A stretch of 64,000 nt of DNA, taken from assembly GCA_937860145.1 (NCBI GenBank), contig CALMBF010000078.1:32942-96941 (forward strand), written 5' to 3'. Origin of the DNA: an uncultured Geobacter sp. GTDB taxonomy: Bacteria; Desulfobacterota; Desulfuromonadia; Geobacterales; DSM-12255. This document shows, piece after piece, positions 46,848-56,015 of the stretch (position 1 is its first letter; each line of letters opens with the position of its first letter). Made by a program: the position numbers and the translations under genes. Below the pieces are notes generated by a model. The model saw only the letters and a program-made list of their open reading frames with translations. It ran no database searches and was not told the DNA's origin.

Positions 46848-47429
46848 ATGCGGGTTATCGGTGGCAGTGCCGGAGGGCGAAGACTGGCGACACCAAAAGG
46901 TGATCGTGTCCGACCTACCGCTGACAGGGTGAAGGAAGCGCTGTTCAGTATTCTCCTGAGCAGATTCGGGTCGTTGAACAACCTGACGGTGCTCGATCTC
47001 TTTGCAGGGACCGGAAACCTCGGCATCGAGGCTCTCAGCAGGGGAGCCGCCAGAGCGACCTTTGTCGACAGTCATCCCCAATCCCTGGAAATCATCCGCA
47101 GAAATCTTGACATAACCGGTTTTACCGGTCGTGCCGAACTGGTCCCCCTGGATGCACTGAAGGCACTTCAACGACTGGACAGGGAAGCCGGGACATTCGA
47201 CATCCTGTTCGTCGACCCCCCCTACCGGGAAGTTCCTCTGATGCAGAGGGTGCTTGAGCACCTTGCTGATAGCAACATTCCCGCGCCAGGCGGGCTGATC
47301 GTGTTTGAAACCGGGAGCAGAACCGTACTGAGCCTGCCGGACAACCTGGAGTTGGAGGGAAAACGCCTCTATGGCGATACAGCCATATTATTCATCGTGA
47401 AGTGCAAAAACCGGGCTGTACAAGCTTGA
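46848..47429 (+). CDS. rsmD: 16S rRNA (guanine-966-N2)-methyltransferase
   Basis: Methylates G966 of 16S rRNA. The 193-residue protein starts MRVIGGSAGGRRL with PTADRVKEALFSIL, has the SAM loop LDLFAGTGNLGIEALSRGA, and the catalytic DPPY in ILFVDPPYREV. It lies immediately before coaD, the widespread rsmD-coaD order, which strengthens both calls. Confidence 0.96.
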   Translation: MRVIGGSAGGRRLATPKGDRVRPTADRVKEALFSILLSRFGSLNNLTVLDLFAGTGNLGIEALSRGAARATFVDSHPQSLEIIRRNLDITGFTGRAELVPLDALKALQRLDREAGTFDILFVDPPYREVPLMQRVLEHLADSNIPAPGGLIVFETGSRTVLSLPDNLELEGKRLYGDTAILFIVKCKNRAVQA

Positions 47430-47483
47430 CAATGCCGCACCGGCCTCTACCTTAAAAATACTTGTGAGCAGAGTGAATACCCT

Positions 47484-47984
47484 ATGCCGCGTAAAATCGC
47501 CGTATACCCCGGATCGTTCGATCCCATTACCTACGGGCACCTCGATATCATCAACAGGGCCCTGAAGATTTTCGACAAGGTCATTGTCGCTGTTGCCTGC
47601 AACAGCTCGAAAAACTCGCTCTTCCCCATTAATGAGCGCATTGACCTCATCCGGGAAGCGCTGACCGGCAACGAACGGGTCAAAGTTGACACCTTTAACG
47701 GTCTTTTGGTAGATTACGTCCTTTCCCAGCACGCCACGGTGATCATCAGGGGACTACGGGCAGTTTCCGATTTTGAGTACGAATTCCAGCTTGCCCAGAT
47801 CAACAGGGGGATCACCCTGGAAGTTGAAACGCTCTTCATGATGACATCGGTACCATACAGCTATCTGTCATCATCGGTAGTGAAGGAGATCAGCTCCCTG
47901 AACGGCCCCGTTGACACGCTCGTTCCACCCGTCGTCAAGAAAGCTCTCGAAGAGAAGTTTGCCCGCAACGGTTTCAAGCCGTAA
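47484..47984 (+). CDS. coaD: Phosphopantetheine adenylyltransferase
   Basis: Fourth step of CoA synthesis. The 166-residue protein has the nucleotidyltransferase motif YPGSFDPITYGHLDII, LVDYVLSQHATVIIRGLRA and the C-terminal TSVPYSYLSSSVVKEI. It follows rsmD by 54 bases with no terminator and precedes an aminotransferase gene by 30 bases. Normal length and all signature residues present. Confidence 0.97.
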   Translation: MPRKIAVYPGSFDPITYGHLDIINRALKIFDKVIVAVACNSSKNSLFPINERIDLIREALTGNERVKVDTFNGLLVDYVLSQHATVIIRGLRAVSDFEYEFQLAQINRGITLEVETLFMMTSVPYSYLSSSVVKEISSLNGPVDTLVPPVVKKALEEKFARNGFKP

Positions 47985-48014
47985 CAATCTCAGTACAGAC
48001 TAAAGGAGAATTCA

Positions 48015-49319
48015 ATGAATCCATTGGCCACTGAACTAAACGATCTGCTCACACAGCACAACCCACACGTACTGGAGATGCTGTCCGACCTCGGCAAGAA
48101 TCTCTTTTTCCCCAAAGGGATACTGACCCAGTCTGCAGAAGCCAAGGAAAAAGCCCATAAATTCAATGCGACCATCGGCATCGCCACTGAAAAGGGTGGA
48201 CCGATGTACCTTCAATGCATTCAGGACAAGCTGTCCAGCTTTGACCCCAAGGACATCTATCCCTACGCCCCCCCGGCGGGCAAGCCCGAGCTCCGCTCCC
48301 TCTGGAAGGAAAAAATGCTGCGGGAAAACCCGAGCCAGCAGGGGAAACATTTCAGCAACCCCATCGTTACCAATGCCCTCACCCACGGACTTTCCATCGT
48401 CGCCGACATGTTCATCGACAAAGGTGATCACCTGATCCTTCCGGACATGCTGTGGGGCAACTACAATCTCACCTTCGGCACCTGCTGCGGCGCCATTATC
48501 AAGAAATACCCAACATTCACCGCCGCCGGCGGATTCGATGTCGAAGCATTCAAAACCGCACTCCAGAACAGTGCCGAAGAAAAGGGCAAGGCAGTGGTCC
48601 TGCTGAACTTCCCGAACAATCCCAGCGGCTACACCCCGACGGTTGCAGAAGGAGATGCCCTCGTCGCAGCTATCAAGGAAGTGGCAGAAGCGGGTTGCAA
48701 CATCGTGGCCATCACCGACGACGCATACTTCGGCCTTTTCTATGAAGACAGTATCAAGGAGTCCCTGTTCGGCAAACTCGCCAACATCCACCCCCGCATC
48801 CTGGCCATCAAACTTGACGGCGCCACGAAGGAGGAGTTCGTCTGGGGCTTCCGTACCGGGTTCATCACCTTCGCTGACGGCAACAGCTATGAAAACACCC
48901 CCGTCATGACTGCCCTCGAGAAAAAAGCAATGGGCATCATCAGGGCCCGCATCTCCAACTGCCCGCACCCTTCCCAGACCTTCGCCATCGAGGCACTCCG
49001 CTCCCCCGATTTCCTTAAGCAGAAGGAAGAGAAGTTCCAGGTTCTGAAAGGACGCGCCCTCAAAACCAAGGAAGTCCTCAACAGCGGCAAATACGACAAG
49101 GCATGGGACTATTACCCGTTCAACTCGGGCTACTTCATGTGCCTGAAACTCAAGACCGTGGATGCGGAAAAACTGCGCCTTCACCTTCTCGAAAAATATG
49201 GCGTAGGAGCCATATCAATCGGCAAGACCGATCTGCGCATCGCTTTCTCCTGCATCGAGGAAACAGACATCCCCGAGCTCTTCGACATTATTCACAAGGC
49301 GGTTCAGGACCTCACCTGA
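48015..49319 (+). CDS. PLP-dependent class I/II aminotransferase
   Basis: A 434-residue aminotransferase of fold type I. Features: NALTHGLSIVADMF, LNFPNNPSGYTP (cofactor and substrate Asn), ITDDAYFGLFYED with the Asp-Tyr pair, and the likely PLP lysine in AIKLDGATKEEFVWGFRTGF. It is longer than the aspartate transferase norm and belongs to a less studied subgroup; substrate unknown. A strong terminator follows. GGAGA lies before the ATG at the end of the coaD spacer, so it probably is co-transcribed with coaD. Confidence 0.85.
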   Translation: MNPLATELNDLLTQHNPHVLEMLSDLGKNLFFPKGILTQSAEAKEKAHKFNATIGIATEKGGPMYLQCIQDKLSSFDPKDIYPYAPPAGKPELRSLWKEKMLRENPSQQGKHFSNPIVTNALTHGLSIVADMFIDKGDHLILPDMLWGNYNLTFGTCCGAIIKKYPTFTAAGGFDVEAFKTALQNSAEEKGKAVVLLNFPNNPSGYTPTVAEGDALVAAIKEVAEAGCNIVAITDDAYFGLFYEDSIKESLFGKLANIHPRILAIKLDGATKEEFVWGFRTGFITFADGNSYENTPVMTALEKKAMGIIRARISNCPHPSQTFAIEALRSPDFLKQKEEKFQVLKGRALKTKEVLNSGKYDKAWDYYPFNSGYFMCLKLKTVDAEKLRLHLLEKYGVGAISIGKTDLRIAFSCIEETDIPELFDIIHKAVQDLT

Positions 49320-49343
49320 TCCCCCCTGACGGATGCGACAGTC

Positions 49344-49383
49344 AAAAAGAAACGGCGAAGGAAATCCTTCGCCGTTTCTTTTT
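49344..49383. terminator. Bidirectional intrinsic terminator
   Basis: Perfect 16-base stem (49347-49362 with 49365-49380), core AAACGGCGAAGGA / TCCTTCGCCGTTT, flanked by A-run on the left and T-run on the right, so it works for the aminotransferase on the plus strand and for the CoA-binding gene on the minus strand. Confidence 0.93.
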
Positions 49384-49412
49384 CCGGTCATCAAATGTAT
49401 TCAGGGAACCGG

Positions 49413-49817
49413 TCAGTGCTCCCGGTATCCAAGCACAACGAGGATGCAACTACCGTCGGCGATCACGTTAATACCGGCCTTGACGCACTTCTCTACCGCT
49501 GCCGGACTCTCTGCCCCGGGCTGCATCCAGATGTTCCTGATGCCCTTGGACACCGCTTCATCTACGATACGGACGGTAACGGCAGGAGGAGTGATAACGG
49601 ATATGCTGGTAACTCCATCGGGCAGGTCACTCACCGAAGCGACACAGGCAACCCCCTCGACAACCTTCTCCCTAGGGTTGACCGGTATTGCCCGCAACCC
49701 CTTCATCTGGTAACAGCGCAAGACTTTATTCCCATACTTGTCCCGGTCTGTGGATGCCCCCACAACACCGAAGACGTCCGCTTCGAGGAATTTGGCGATT
49801 TTTTCACTGATGGTCAT
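49413..49817 (-). CDS. CoA-binding (YccU-like) protein
   Basis: A 134-residue single-domain Rossmann protein of the CoA_binding family. It has DVFGVVGASTDRDKYGNKVLRCY, a nucleotide loop, then VNPREKVVEG, and WMQPGAESPAAVEKC. The fold matches the N-terminal domain of succinyl-CoA synthetase alpha without a catalytic partner. Function in the cell is not settled for this family. It converges with the aminotransferase gene across a shared terminator. Confidence 0.9.
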   Translation of the reverse strand: MTISEKIAKFLEADVFGVVGASTDRDKYGNKVLRCYQMKGLRAIPVNPREKVVEGVACVASVSDLPDGVTSISVITPPAVTVRIVDEAVSKGIRNIWMQPGAESPAAVEKCVKAGINVIADGSCILVVLGYREH

Positions 49818-49951
49818 AGAGCCTCCTCAATTTCCAATTATAATGAGTAACGTAACCTGTTGTTTTATATCTACATATTAAGATAATTTATTTTGATTCT
49901 GGCAGAATTATTGTTTAAAGTAGCCCTACGTCTTAATGAGAGGTGCTGCTA

Positions 49952-50275
49952 ATGGCCAGAACGATCATGACAAAGTTCGACAGGATCCTCAATGTCATCA
50001 CCCTTGTTCTCCTTGTCGGTGGGGGGATGATCCTCCACACGCTCACTGCCCTGACCCTCAAAAGTTACTACGGTGCACCATGGGGCTATATTTCCTTCGC
50101 ATTGCCGGGAGTTGCCGAAGCCTACCTCATCATCATCCAGCTTGCCGACGACATGTACAATTTCACCTATCTTTTTATTGCCTTCCTCTGCCTGACAGCG
50201 ATAATTGTGTCCGCATGGGCCATCAAGAATATCATAAAACAAAGGCTTATCACTGTTATCGAGAGCAGAAACTGA
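49952..50275 (+). CDS. Small integral membrane protein of unknown function
   Basis: A 107-residue protein with three hydrophobic segments (about residues 11-30, 42-60 and 69-90) and a basic C-terminal tail. I start at ATG 49952, eight bases after GAGAGG; the frame starts upstream with a GTG at 49943. I do not recognise the family. It stands alone between a divergent CoA-binding gene and a convergent secreted-protein gene, so the context says little about its job. Confidence 0.7.
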   Translation: MARTIMTKFDRILNVITLVLLVGGGMILHTLTALTLKSYYGAPWGYISFALPGVAEAYLIIIQLADDMYNFTYLFIAFLCLTAIIVSAWAIKNIIKQRLITVIESRN

Positions 50276-50284
50276 TCTGACAGG

Positions 50285-50713
50285 TCACTGCGAAACCGTG
50301 CACAGCCTGTTGAACAGTTTATCATAGGCCGACCCGGCCCTTACCTCCTCACTTGCCGTCTCCTGCACCTCTACGTCACCGTTTTCCCCCAGTATCACCG
50401 CGTATCTTCTTGACATGCAGCGTAGCACTACCTGCTTGTAGACCACTTCCTTCTCGGGGATGCCCTTCCCGACATAAAATTTGTCATTGTGGGTGACATC
50501 CCTTATCCAGACCGTCACCTCGCCATCGGCTGAACGCCTGATCCTGTCGTCATCGAAATAGGAGTGACTGCTGAACTGCAGATTCTTTTTCAGTTTCTGC
50601 GAAAACTGACTCCAGGTTTCGGCATGGAATTCGACCCATCTTTCCCCGTGCGCGCCGCAGGGAAGGAGCCCCAGACAGACTGACAGGACAACTGTTCGCA
50701 ATACGTTGTGCAT
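50285..50713 (-). CDS. Secreted protein, possibly surface-adhesin E-like
   Basis: A 142-residue exported protein: signal peptide MHNVLRTVVLSVCLGLLPCGAHG, then a single domain with WVEFHAETWSQF and two cysteines (VLRCMSR and NRLCTVSQ) that may pair. The W-rich start and the VTVWIRDV strand are like small surface-adhesin E-type proteins, a weak resemblance. I start at ATG 50713, 11 bases after the upstream stop; the long frame to 51022 runs antisense-like over the neighbour's coding DNA in another frame. Probably the last gene of the binding-protein transcript. Confidence 0.7.
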   Translation of the reverse strand: MHNVLRTVVLSVCLGLLPCGAHGERWVEFHAETWSQFSQKLKKNLQFSSHSYFDDDRIRRSADGEVTVWIRDVTHNDKFYVGKGIPEKEVVYKQVVLRCMSRRYAVILGENGDVEVQETASEEVRAGSAYDKLFNRLCTVSQ

Positions 50714-50724
50714 AGGGTCACCGG

Positions 50725-52338
50725 TTATCGGGCTGATATCTGTTCCTGCAGGGGCACATACCACTTGATGAAATTGTGCCCGATGCCTGCGGGTGCCGGC
50801 TCGATACCGCGGAATCTCGCGCTTACGACCGGCAGTGCGTCGGGAACATAGAGGAACGTGTAGGGCTGCTCCTCGGCGATTATCTCCTGCATCCTGAAGT
50901 ATGCGGCCCGCCTTTTCTCCCTGTCGAAGGTCCCCCTCCCCTCTTCCAGCAGTCGGTCGACCTCCTTGTTGCTGTAACTGATAAAGTTCAGCTCCTTCAC
51001 GCCTGTTTTGGACGAGTGCCATATGTCGTACTGGTCAGGATCCTGTGAGATGTTCCAGCCCATGAGAACTACATCGAAGTTTTTCCTGTCTATGTAGTTT
51101 GTCAACATGGACGACCATTCAAGCACGCGAATTTTCACATCGATACCTATTTTTTTCAACCGGTACTGGATGATCTGAGCCGACTTGATTCTCTGGTCGT
51201 TCCCCTGGTTCGTGATGATGGTAAACTGGAACGGTTTGCCATCCTTGACCAAAATGCCATCTGCATTCCGGCTCTTCCATCCGGCGTCCGCAAGGAGTCG
51301 CAAGGCCATCGCCGGATTGTAGGGGAACGGCTTGACCGAGGGGTTGTTGGCCCATGTTGCTGGCTGGAACGGCACATGACAGACCTGTCCCAGCCCGAAC
51401 AGTACTCCGCTTACAAGCTCATCCTTGTTGATGGCACAGGTAATCGCCTGGCGCACCCGCTTGTCAGAGAAAAGCGGACGTTTCAGGTTATACCCCAGGT
51501 ACGTGTAGGTGGGGACGGGATACCGGTATTTGTTGAACCTCTCCAGGAACCAGCGGGTAGTCGTCTGCCGCTGGAACTGCACAGGGGTAAGATTCATCAT
51601 GTCCAGCCCCCCGGCTTTCAACTCCATGTACATGGTCGAGGTGTCGGGGATTATCCTGTAAATGCAGCGGTCGATATACGGCCGTCCCTCAAAATAGTCG
51701 TGATTCGAGTCGAGGACCACTCGCTGGCCGGGGAGCCACTCGGCGAAACGGTACGGACCGGTACCTACCGGCCGTCGCGCGAGTTCGCTCTTGGTTATAT
51801 CCTTCCCTTCGAGGAGATGGGCAGGGACAATGTTGACGCCCCAGGATGCCAGGGCAGGAGCAAAAGGTCTGTCGTAGGTTACGCGAACGGTGAACTGGTC
51901 CGGGGCTTCGGCGGTACGGACCTGAAGAAAATCCTCTGCGTACGGAGTTGGCGTTTTCGGATTTATCATGGTCCGGTAGGTGTAAAGAACATCACGGGAG
52001 GTGAAATCGTGCCCGTCGTGCCACTTGACACCCCGGCGCAGATGAAACGTTATGACAAGGCCATCGGCAGAAATATCCCACCTCTCGGCAAGATCACCGA
52101 CAAGATTCAGGTTCTTGTCATATTTAACCAGTCCATTGTAGATGAGAGCTGCAACAGAATGGGACGCGGAATCCGACGCAAGAATGGGGATGAGTGTCGA
52201 CGGCTCACCTATGGTCCCTTCGACGAGGGAGTCGCCATAGGCAGGAGGGGCAGGCTGGCGCGGCGCCAGAGGGGAGGATTCCTGCTGACTGCAGGCTGTA
52301 ATGAAAAAGAGGAGTAACGAGGTAATAATATGTTTCAT
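50725..52338 (-). CDS. Peptide/nickel-type extracellular solute-binding lipoprotein (OppA/DppA family)
   Basis: A 537-residue family 5 solute-binding lipoprotein. Signal MKHIITSLLLFFITA with lipobox Cys16, then VEGTIGEPSTLIPILASDSAS, WDISADGLVITFHLRRGVKWHDG, and the ALRLLADAGW segment are typical. It binds oligopeptides or metal chelates in the periplasm. No permease or ATPase gene accompanies it in the window, so it must share a transporter encoded elsewhere or have another role such as peptide sensing. Confidence 0.9.
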   Translation of the reverse strand: MKHIITSLLLFFITACSQQESSPLAPRQPAPPAYGDSLVEGTIGEPSTLIPILASDSASHSVAALIYNGLVKYDKNLNLVGDLAERWDISADGLVITFHLRRGVKWHDGHDFTSRDVLYTYRTMINPKTPTPYAEDFLQVRTAEAPDQFTVRVTYDRPFAPALASWGVNIVPAHLLEGKDITKSELARRPVGTGPYRFAEWLPGQRVVLDSNHDYFEGRPYIDRCIYRIIPDTSTMYMELKAGGLDMMNLTPVQFQRQTTTRWFLERFNKYRYPVPTYTYLGYNLKRPLFSDKRVRQAITCAINKDELVSGVLFGLGQVCHVPFQPATWANNPSVKPFPYNPAMALRLLADAGWKSRNADGILVKDGKPFQFTIITNQGNDQRIKSAQIIQYRLKKIGIDVKIRVLEWSSMLTNYIDRKNFDVVLMGWNISQDPDQYDIWHSSKTGVKELNFISYSNKEVDRLLEEGRGTFDREKRRAAYFRMQEIIAEEQPYTFLYVPDALPVVSARFRGIEPAPAGIGHNFIKWYVPLQEQISAR

Positions 52339-52402
52339 GGATACACTGTTACTCTTTGAACAGCTGCCCGAGATTCACTGCCTGGGAAAGCGCTGGAAAA
52401 CG

Positions 52403-54127
52403 TTACTTATCACCGCTTTCGGCTCTGATTTTTCTTATCTTTTCCGCCAGGTCCTTGCGACCGGGCTCCAGCTGTTGCAGCTTTTTATACGTAGAGAGTG
52501 CGTTGGGATAATCGCGCAGGGCCAGGTAGGCATCGGCGAGATGACCGAGAATGACGGGGTCCTCGTCAACGAGCTGCACGGCACGCTCAAGATACGTCAC
52601 TGCTTCACCGTATTTTTTCATCCTGAAATAGGCCCAGCCGAGACTATCGAGGATAAACCCGTCATTAGGCCTGAGTGCAACCGCTTCCTTGAGCAGCTTA
52701 AGTGCCTCGTCAAGGTTTTCACCCATCTCCACATAGGTGTAGCCGAGGTAATTGAGCGCCTGGGGATCGGCAGGTGTGATGGCGATAACACGTTTCATCC
52801 TGGCGATCATCTTCTCCTTGTCGCCCAACTTGTCATAGATGATCCCGATACGGAACTGGAGTCGGGCCTCATTGGCAAACCTGGACTCGACGTTGAGCAG
52901 TACATCCAGCGAGTCCTGATACTTCTGCAGCCCTTCATAAATACCGGCCAGATGCAGATAGTAATCCAGCTTGGCCGGGTCGGCCGCTATGGCAGCCTTG
53001 AGAAGATCAATTCCCTTCTGGGCTTCTCCGTTGTCGAAGTAAAGGTAGGCGACATGGCCAAGCGCTTCAGCGTAATTATATGCAGTCGGGGGTATCTTGC
53101 GAAACTCCTCGATCGCTTTCTGGGGCTCTCCCTTTTCTTCGTACGCAGAAGCAAGGTAGAACCTGATCTGACTCGCCTGTGGCTCCTGGGCCAGGATATG
53201 CTCGAACTCAAGAATGGCCTCGTCATACTGTTCTAGCTCCAGGTAGACGAGTCCTGCCTTGCGATGGGTGTCCAGCCCGCCGATATCCCGTGAAATGAGG
53301 GTCTTGAGCATCACCAGGGCATTCTCCAGACGGTTTTCCTGGATGTACAACTGGACGAGGTGCTGCATGACTGAAAAATTGTGGGGGTTGAGTTGCAGGA
53401 GCGTTTCATAGGATTTGATCGCTTCGGCTCTCTCCCCCTGGGATTCGAGGGCGAGGCCGATATCGACGATAACCGGCTCGAAATCAGGCTTGAGCTCTAT
53501 CACTTTCTTGTAGTAGGAGAGAGCCTCCTTGGGGAGCTTCATCTGGTCATAGGCCTTACCGAGGTAGTAATACGCCTGGGGTGAGTCCGGAGTTATCACC
53601 AACAGGGATTTCAACGTCTTGACCGCCTCCTCGTATTCGAAAATACGGAGACAGGCGAGGGCCAGTTGCAGGTAGGCGTCTTCCTTGTCCGGGGTCAACT
53701 CGATGACTTTCTTGTAATGATCTATCGCGACCCTGTCCTGCTTGAGACTGCTGAGGATGTTAGCCAGGAGAAAGTGGGCGTCTGCATGCTTCGGATTGAT
53801 GGAGATGGCAGTACGGCAGGCATTGATCGCCTCCTGGGGACGGTTCATTTTAAGATACAGCTCGGCGACCGAAGTATGCAGGTAAGCACTTTGCGGATCA
53901 GCCTCAATGGCTGCCTGCAGCAACGTAACGGCAGCATCGTAGTCACCGTCGAGGGCATGAATCCTCGCGAGGGAGAACAGGTACATCGACCTTGATTCAA
54001 CAATATTGAGCGCATGGGTGCCGGCCGACAGGCGGTCAAGAGGTTCCCCCGCCTGATAACCATCCGTGGCGCATCCACATATCAAGCCTAACAAAATACC
54101 CAGGAGTGCAGCTTTACATTTCATCAT
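52403..54127 (-). CDS. TPR-repeat lipoprotein
   Basis: A 574-residue protein with lipoprotein signal (LLGILLGLICG-Cys, near residue 19) and about fourteen tetratricopeptide repeats filling the rest. Repeats such as ALSYYKKVIELKPDFEP and ALNYLGYTYVEMGE keep the TPR consensus of W/L/G/Y, A/F/P positions. It is likely anchored in the outer membrane facing the periplasm as a protein scaffold. Such proteins in Geobacter-like genomes are common near polysaccharide or cytochrome assembly genes. No specific partner is evident here. Confidence 0.9.
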   Translation of the reverse strand: MMKCKAALLGILLGLICGCATDGYQAGEPLDRLSAGTHALNIVESRSMYLFSLARIHALDGDYDAAVTLLQAAIEADPQSAYLHTSVAELYLKMNRPQEAINACRTAISINPKHADAHFLLANILSSLKQDRVAIDHYKKVIELTPDKEDAYLQLALACLRIFEYEEAVKTLKSLLVITPDSPQAYYYLGKAYDQMKLPKEALSYYKKVIELKPDFEPVIVDIGLALESQGERAEAIKSYETLLQLNPHNFSVMQHLVQLYIQENRLENALVMLKTLISRDIGGLDTHRKAGLVYLELEQYDEAILEFEHILAQEPQASQIRFYLASAYEEKGEPQKAIEEFRKIPPTAYNYAEALGHVAYLYFDNGEAQKGIDLLKAAIAADPAKLDYYLHLAGIYEGLQKYQDSLDVLLNVESRFANEARLQFRIGIIYDKLGDKEKMIARMKRVIAITPADPQALNYLGYTYVEMGENLDEALKLLKEAVALRPNDGFILDSLGWAYFRMKKYGEAVTYLERAVQLVDEDPVILGHLADAYLALRDYPNALSTYKKLQQLEPGRKDLAEKIRKIRAESGDK

Positions 54128-54326
54128 TCAATCAGGATCCTTTAACCGGCACTTTAAACTATTAAAAGCTAACATAACGGGGGTATCGCGTCAAATCACT
54201 TTCTCGACAAGGCCTGAATTAACAAAACATCCTGTTGCTTTTAACACGAATTTACCCTATTATTTTTAACTTATTTTGGCGGCATGCTACGTCATCATCT
54301 AACCGGATAAAGGAGCCTACCGAAAA

Positions 54327-55913
54327 ATGCTCGGCATAATGCGTAAATACAAAGAATCTATTGTTATCAAATTTGTCTTTGTTGTCATTGTTCTTTCCTT
54401 TATCGGCACTATATTTCTCGTATGGGGAAAAGGTGGCGATGGCAGTGGGGCCGCAAAGGGTTATGCAGCAAAGGTTGACTCTACAAAAATCGGCCTGGAC
54501 GAGTACCAGCAGTCCTACTACCGCCTGAGAGGCATATACGAGCAGATCTACCAGAAATCCATCTCTCCTGAGATGGAAAAACAGCTCGGCATCAAGAAGA
54601 TGGCCCTCGACAATCTGATCGAATCAGTTCTCATGCGCAAGGCCGCAAAGAAAATGAATATCTCCGTCAGCAAGGAGGAGGTTTCTGATGCCATTGCCGC
54701 CATCCCTGCATTCCAGAAGAACGGGGCATTCGATTTCCAGCAGTACCAGCAGACCCTCAAGGGAAACAGGATGACCCCTGCTGATTTCGAAAGCGCCCAG
54801 AAAAACGAACTGCTTATCAAGAAAGCACGCAAGTCTGTCCAGGACAAGGTGACGGTTTCCGATGCCGATGCGGAGGCATACTATCACAAGAATAACGACA
54901 GACTCGAACTCAGCTACGTTACCATTACCCCCGAATCAGTACTCGGGGATGTCAAACTGACCGAACAGGACCTGACCAACTTCCTGCAGAAAAACCAGGA
55001 CCAGTTCAAAACAGCCGAACAGGTCAGCATCCAGTACGTCCTCTTCGACCCTGCCACCGTTTCCTCGAAAGTCACCGTGAGCGTCGAGGAGATCCAGTCC
55101 TTCTATCAGAAGAACATCGACAGGTACCAGGGCAAGGGTGGGATACTCCCCCTTGCCGAAGTGAAGGACAAGGTAAGAGCTGATGCGGTCAGGTTCAAAG
55201 CAGGCAAGCAGGCATATGAGACCGCGGCAGACACTATCAACAAGAACATCGCGTCAGGCAACATTCAGGCCGTGGCAACGTCCTTGGGGGCCAGGATCAT
55301 GGAAACTCCCCTGTTCGCAGCCAAGACCCCTCCCGCAAACCTGGCATCTGAAGAGGCTGTGCTGAAAAAAGCCTTTCTCCTGAAACAGGGTGAGCTTGCA
55401 GGCCCCATCGAGACGGCAAAAGGGATCTATGCGGTGAAACTCAAGGAGAGAAAGCCGGCCGAGGTCCCTCCCCTTGCCCAGATCAGATCTGCTGTTGAAG
55501 CACGGGCAAAGATGGAGAAAGCCCGGGAACTGGCGGCCAAGAAGGCCGAAGATACTCTGGCAGCCCTGGCAAAAAACCCTGCCGGCGTCAAAATGCAGAA
55601 TACCCCTGCATTCACCTACAACGAGCAGGGGATCATACCCGGCATCGGTGTCTCCAAGGATCTCATGGATGCTGCGGTCGCGTTGACAGCGACCGCCCCG
55701 CTGCCTAAGAGTGCAACAAAGATCGACCAGAAATGGGTGGTTGTACGCCTGAAAAACCGGACAGCGGCAGGCACCGAAGAGTTCCAGAAGGCCAAGGACA
55801 CGATCAAGAAACAGATCCTGCCCAAAAAGCAGCAGGAAGCGCTGGACGCCTGGATAAAGGAGTTGAAGGCTACCGCCAAGATCGAAATCAACCAGCAACT
55901 GATTGCCGACTAA
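54327..55913 (+). CDS. Periplasmic foldase / peptidyl-prolyl isomerase (PpiD/SurA-like)
   Basis: A 528-residue membrane-anchored chaperone. A single N-terminal helix (KFVFVVIVLSFIGTIFLVWG, about 15-34) holds it in the inner membrane. A SurA_N-like domain follows (AKVDSTKIGLDEYQQSYY to about residue 180), then a parvulin-like region (SIQYVLFDPATV, about 225-400) in which the usual catalytic residues are hard to see, and an extra C-terminal domain. It helps exported proteins fold. The AGGAG site is 11 bases from ATG 54327; the Met at residue 5 is an alternative start. Confidence 0.87.
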   Translation: MLGIMRKYKESIVIKFVFVVIVLSFIGTIFLVWGKGGDGSGAAKGYAAKVDSTKIGLDEYQQSYYRLRGIYEQIYQKSISPEMEKQLGIKKMALDNLIESVLMRKAAKKMNISVSKEEVSDAIAAIPAFQKNGAFDFQQYQQTLKGNRMTPADFESAQKNELLIKKARKSVQDKVTVSDADAEAYYHKNNDRLELSYVTITPESVLGDVKLTEQDLTNFLQKNQDQFKTAEQVSIQYVLFDPATVSSKVTVSVEEIQSFYQKNIDRYQGKGGILPLAEVKDKVRADAVRFKAGKQAYETAADTINKNIASGNIQAVATSLGARIMETPLFAAKTPPANLASEEAVLKKAFLLKQGELAGPIETAKGIYAVKLKERKPAEVPPLAQIRSAVEARAKMEKARELAAKKAEDTLAALAKNPAGVKMQNTPAFTYNEQGIIPGIGVSKDLMDAAVALTATAPLPKSATKIDQKWVVVRLKNRTAAGTEEFQKAKDTIKKQILPKKQQEALDAWIKELKATAKIEINQQLIAD

Positions 55914-55928
55914 TAAGACCATAACTGG

Positions 55929-55994
55929 CTCGATGCTTTACACGGGCTCGATGCTTTACACGGGCACGATGCTTTACACGGGCACGATGCTCAC
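55929..55994. repeat. Tandem 18-bp repeat upstream of purC
   Basis: Three full units (CTCGATGCTTTACACGGG twice, then CACGATGCTTTACACGGG) and a partial fourth (CACGATGCTCAC), at 55929-55946, 55947-55964, 55965-55982 and 55983-55994. It lies in the 102-base gap between the foldase stop and the purC ribosome site AGGAG. It is not in either reading frame. TTTACA looks like a -35 or -10-like element repeated, so it could affect purC expression. Slipped-strand copy-number change is possible. Confidence 0.9.
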
Positions 55995-56015
55995 CAACAG
56001 TTCAGGAGATAACTA

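Noticed and set aside
48036..49184. 382-codon minus-strand frame opposite the aminotransferase
   Set aside because: Shadow frame; the plus-strand aminotransferase has NPSG and PLP motifs and a proper terminator.
50714..51022. N-terminal extension of the secreted protein at 50285
   Set aside because: The extension lies in the coding DNA of the OppA-like gene in another frame, is rich in Arg/Gly, and precedes a proper signal peptide that starts at 50713.
55929..55994. Could the tandem repeat be a small CRISPR array?
   Set aside because: Units are 18 bases and directly adjacent with no unique spacers, and no cas gene is present in the window.
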